In this document: piece after piece, positions 5,630-5,823 of the stretch
How the letters are laid out: every line of letters begins with the position of its first letter
Numbering within the stretch: position 1 is the first letter of the stretch
Source: Candidatus Zipacnadia bacterium
GTDB lineage: Bacteria > Armatimonadota > Zipacnadia > Zipacnadales > Zipacnadaceae
DNA: 5,823 nt
Reading direction: 5' to 3'
NCBI GenBank assembly: GCA_029821515.1
Contig: JALGTD010000111.1
Location: forward strand, 1-5,823
Made by a program: the position numbers and the translations under genes
Notes under the pieces: model-generated
What the model was told of the DNA's origin: nothing
Seen by the model: the letters and a program-made list of their open reading frames with translations, nothing else
Databases searched by the model: none

Positions 5630-5823
5630 CCAGCAACGTTGAGCAGATGATCCACAAAAGCGGTATACGCAAGCCCGTATGGGTCTTTCAACTAGGCTGG
5701 ATGCACGGAACGCAGCACGGCCAGGATGAATTTATGTTCAACGACGCCGGTGTGGCCCTGATAGCCCCGATGCTATACCAGACACAGAGCTTCACACATT
5801 TTGACCACCTCATTGAATCGTGG
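5626..5823 (+). CDS. Continuation of the preceding gene in the -1 frame, partial at window end
   Basis: From 5626 to the last base the -1 frame (relative to 4388-5629) is open for 66 codons. It reads like the next section of the same barrel: ASNVEQMIHKSGIRKP as a helix and turn, then the strand PVWVFQLGW, then HGTQHGQDEF and NDAGVALIAPMLYQ. The frame is open from 5545, but upstream of about 5620 it reads as non-protein-like (CSPQGRKRMELRCG), whereas the first frame remains sensible up to SDVDF. The switch therefore lies near 5620-5630. In-frame ATGs at 5605 and 5647 have no convincing ribosome binding site, so this is more likely part of one broken gene than a separate gene. It may reflect a one-base loss in the genome, a larger out-of-frame deletion, or a sequence error. 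The 3' end lies beyond the window. Confidence 0.65.

Noticed and set aside
5615..5635. Programmed ribosomal frameshift at the break
   Set aside because: The shift needed is -1, but no X-XXY-YYZ slippery heptamer precedes the TAG. A prfB-like +1 shift would hit TGA within a few codons.
1512..5823. Integrated mobile element using the tRNA-Pro 3' end as attachment site
   Set aside because: No integrase gene is visible, and no second copy of the tRNA 3' end was noticed in the window.

Overview
This is a bacterial chromosomal window in which every supported gene lies on the + strand. The order is: the 3' part of gpsA, an HU-type DNA-binding protein gene, a tRNA-Pro(GGG), a class III PLP aminotransferase of the putrescine aminotransferase type, a UroD-like (MtaA/CmuA-type) methyltransferase-superfamily protein, and a membrane-anchored protein with a predicted TIM-barrel ectodomain. 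The reading frame of the last gene breaks near position 5626 and resumes in another frame up to the window edge. Base composition looks moderately GC-rich (judged by eye, not computed), and the ribosome binding sites are purine-rich (best example GGAGGGAGG before the HU gene). The host cannot be fixed from this window. The gene types and HU sequence style would fit an anaerobe-rich group such as Chloroflexota or Armatimonadota; that is a guess, not a finding.

Region 1-1511 is core genome. gpsA makes sn-glycerol 3-phosphate for phospholipids and lacks only its extreme N-terminus, cut by the window edge. The HU gene follows after 86 bases with a strong Shine-Dalgarno. A canonical 78-nt tRNA-Pro(GGG) with encoded CCA follows about 100 bases later. 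gpsA and an HU gene also lie in the same neighbourhood in Bacillus (gpsA ... spoIVA-hbs).

Region 1512-5823 looks like a metabolic or accessory segment. A 12-bp perfect inverted repeat sits between the tRNA and the aminotransferase. The aminotransferase is intact (423 aa, all main PLP residues visible). The UroD-like protein (410 aa) is not the haem enzyme: it lacks the N-terminal arginine signature but has the HxCG metal motif of the corrinoid-linked methyltransferase branch. Its five cysteines all fall in two short clusters. The last gene encodes an N-in membrane anchor, a probable beta-sandwich, and a glycoside-hydrolase-like barrel. Gaps of 98 and 112 bases separate these three genes, and each gap holds a perfect 10-bp palindrome, so they may be separately controlled instead of forming one tight operon.

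How the last three genes work together is not established. An amine transaminase next to a possible demethylase suggests breakdown of amines or methylated compounds, but no corrinoid protein, reactivase or transporter is visible. No insertion sequence, integrase, CRISPR array, phage gene or toxin-antitoxin pair was seen, and no stretch over 300 bases lacks a gene.
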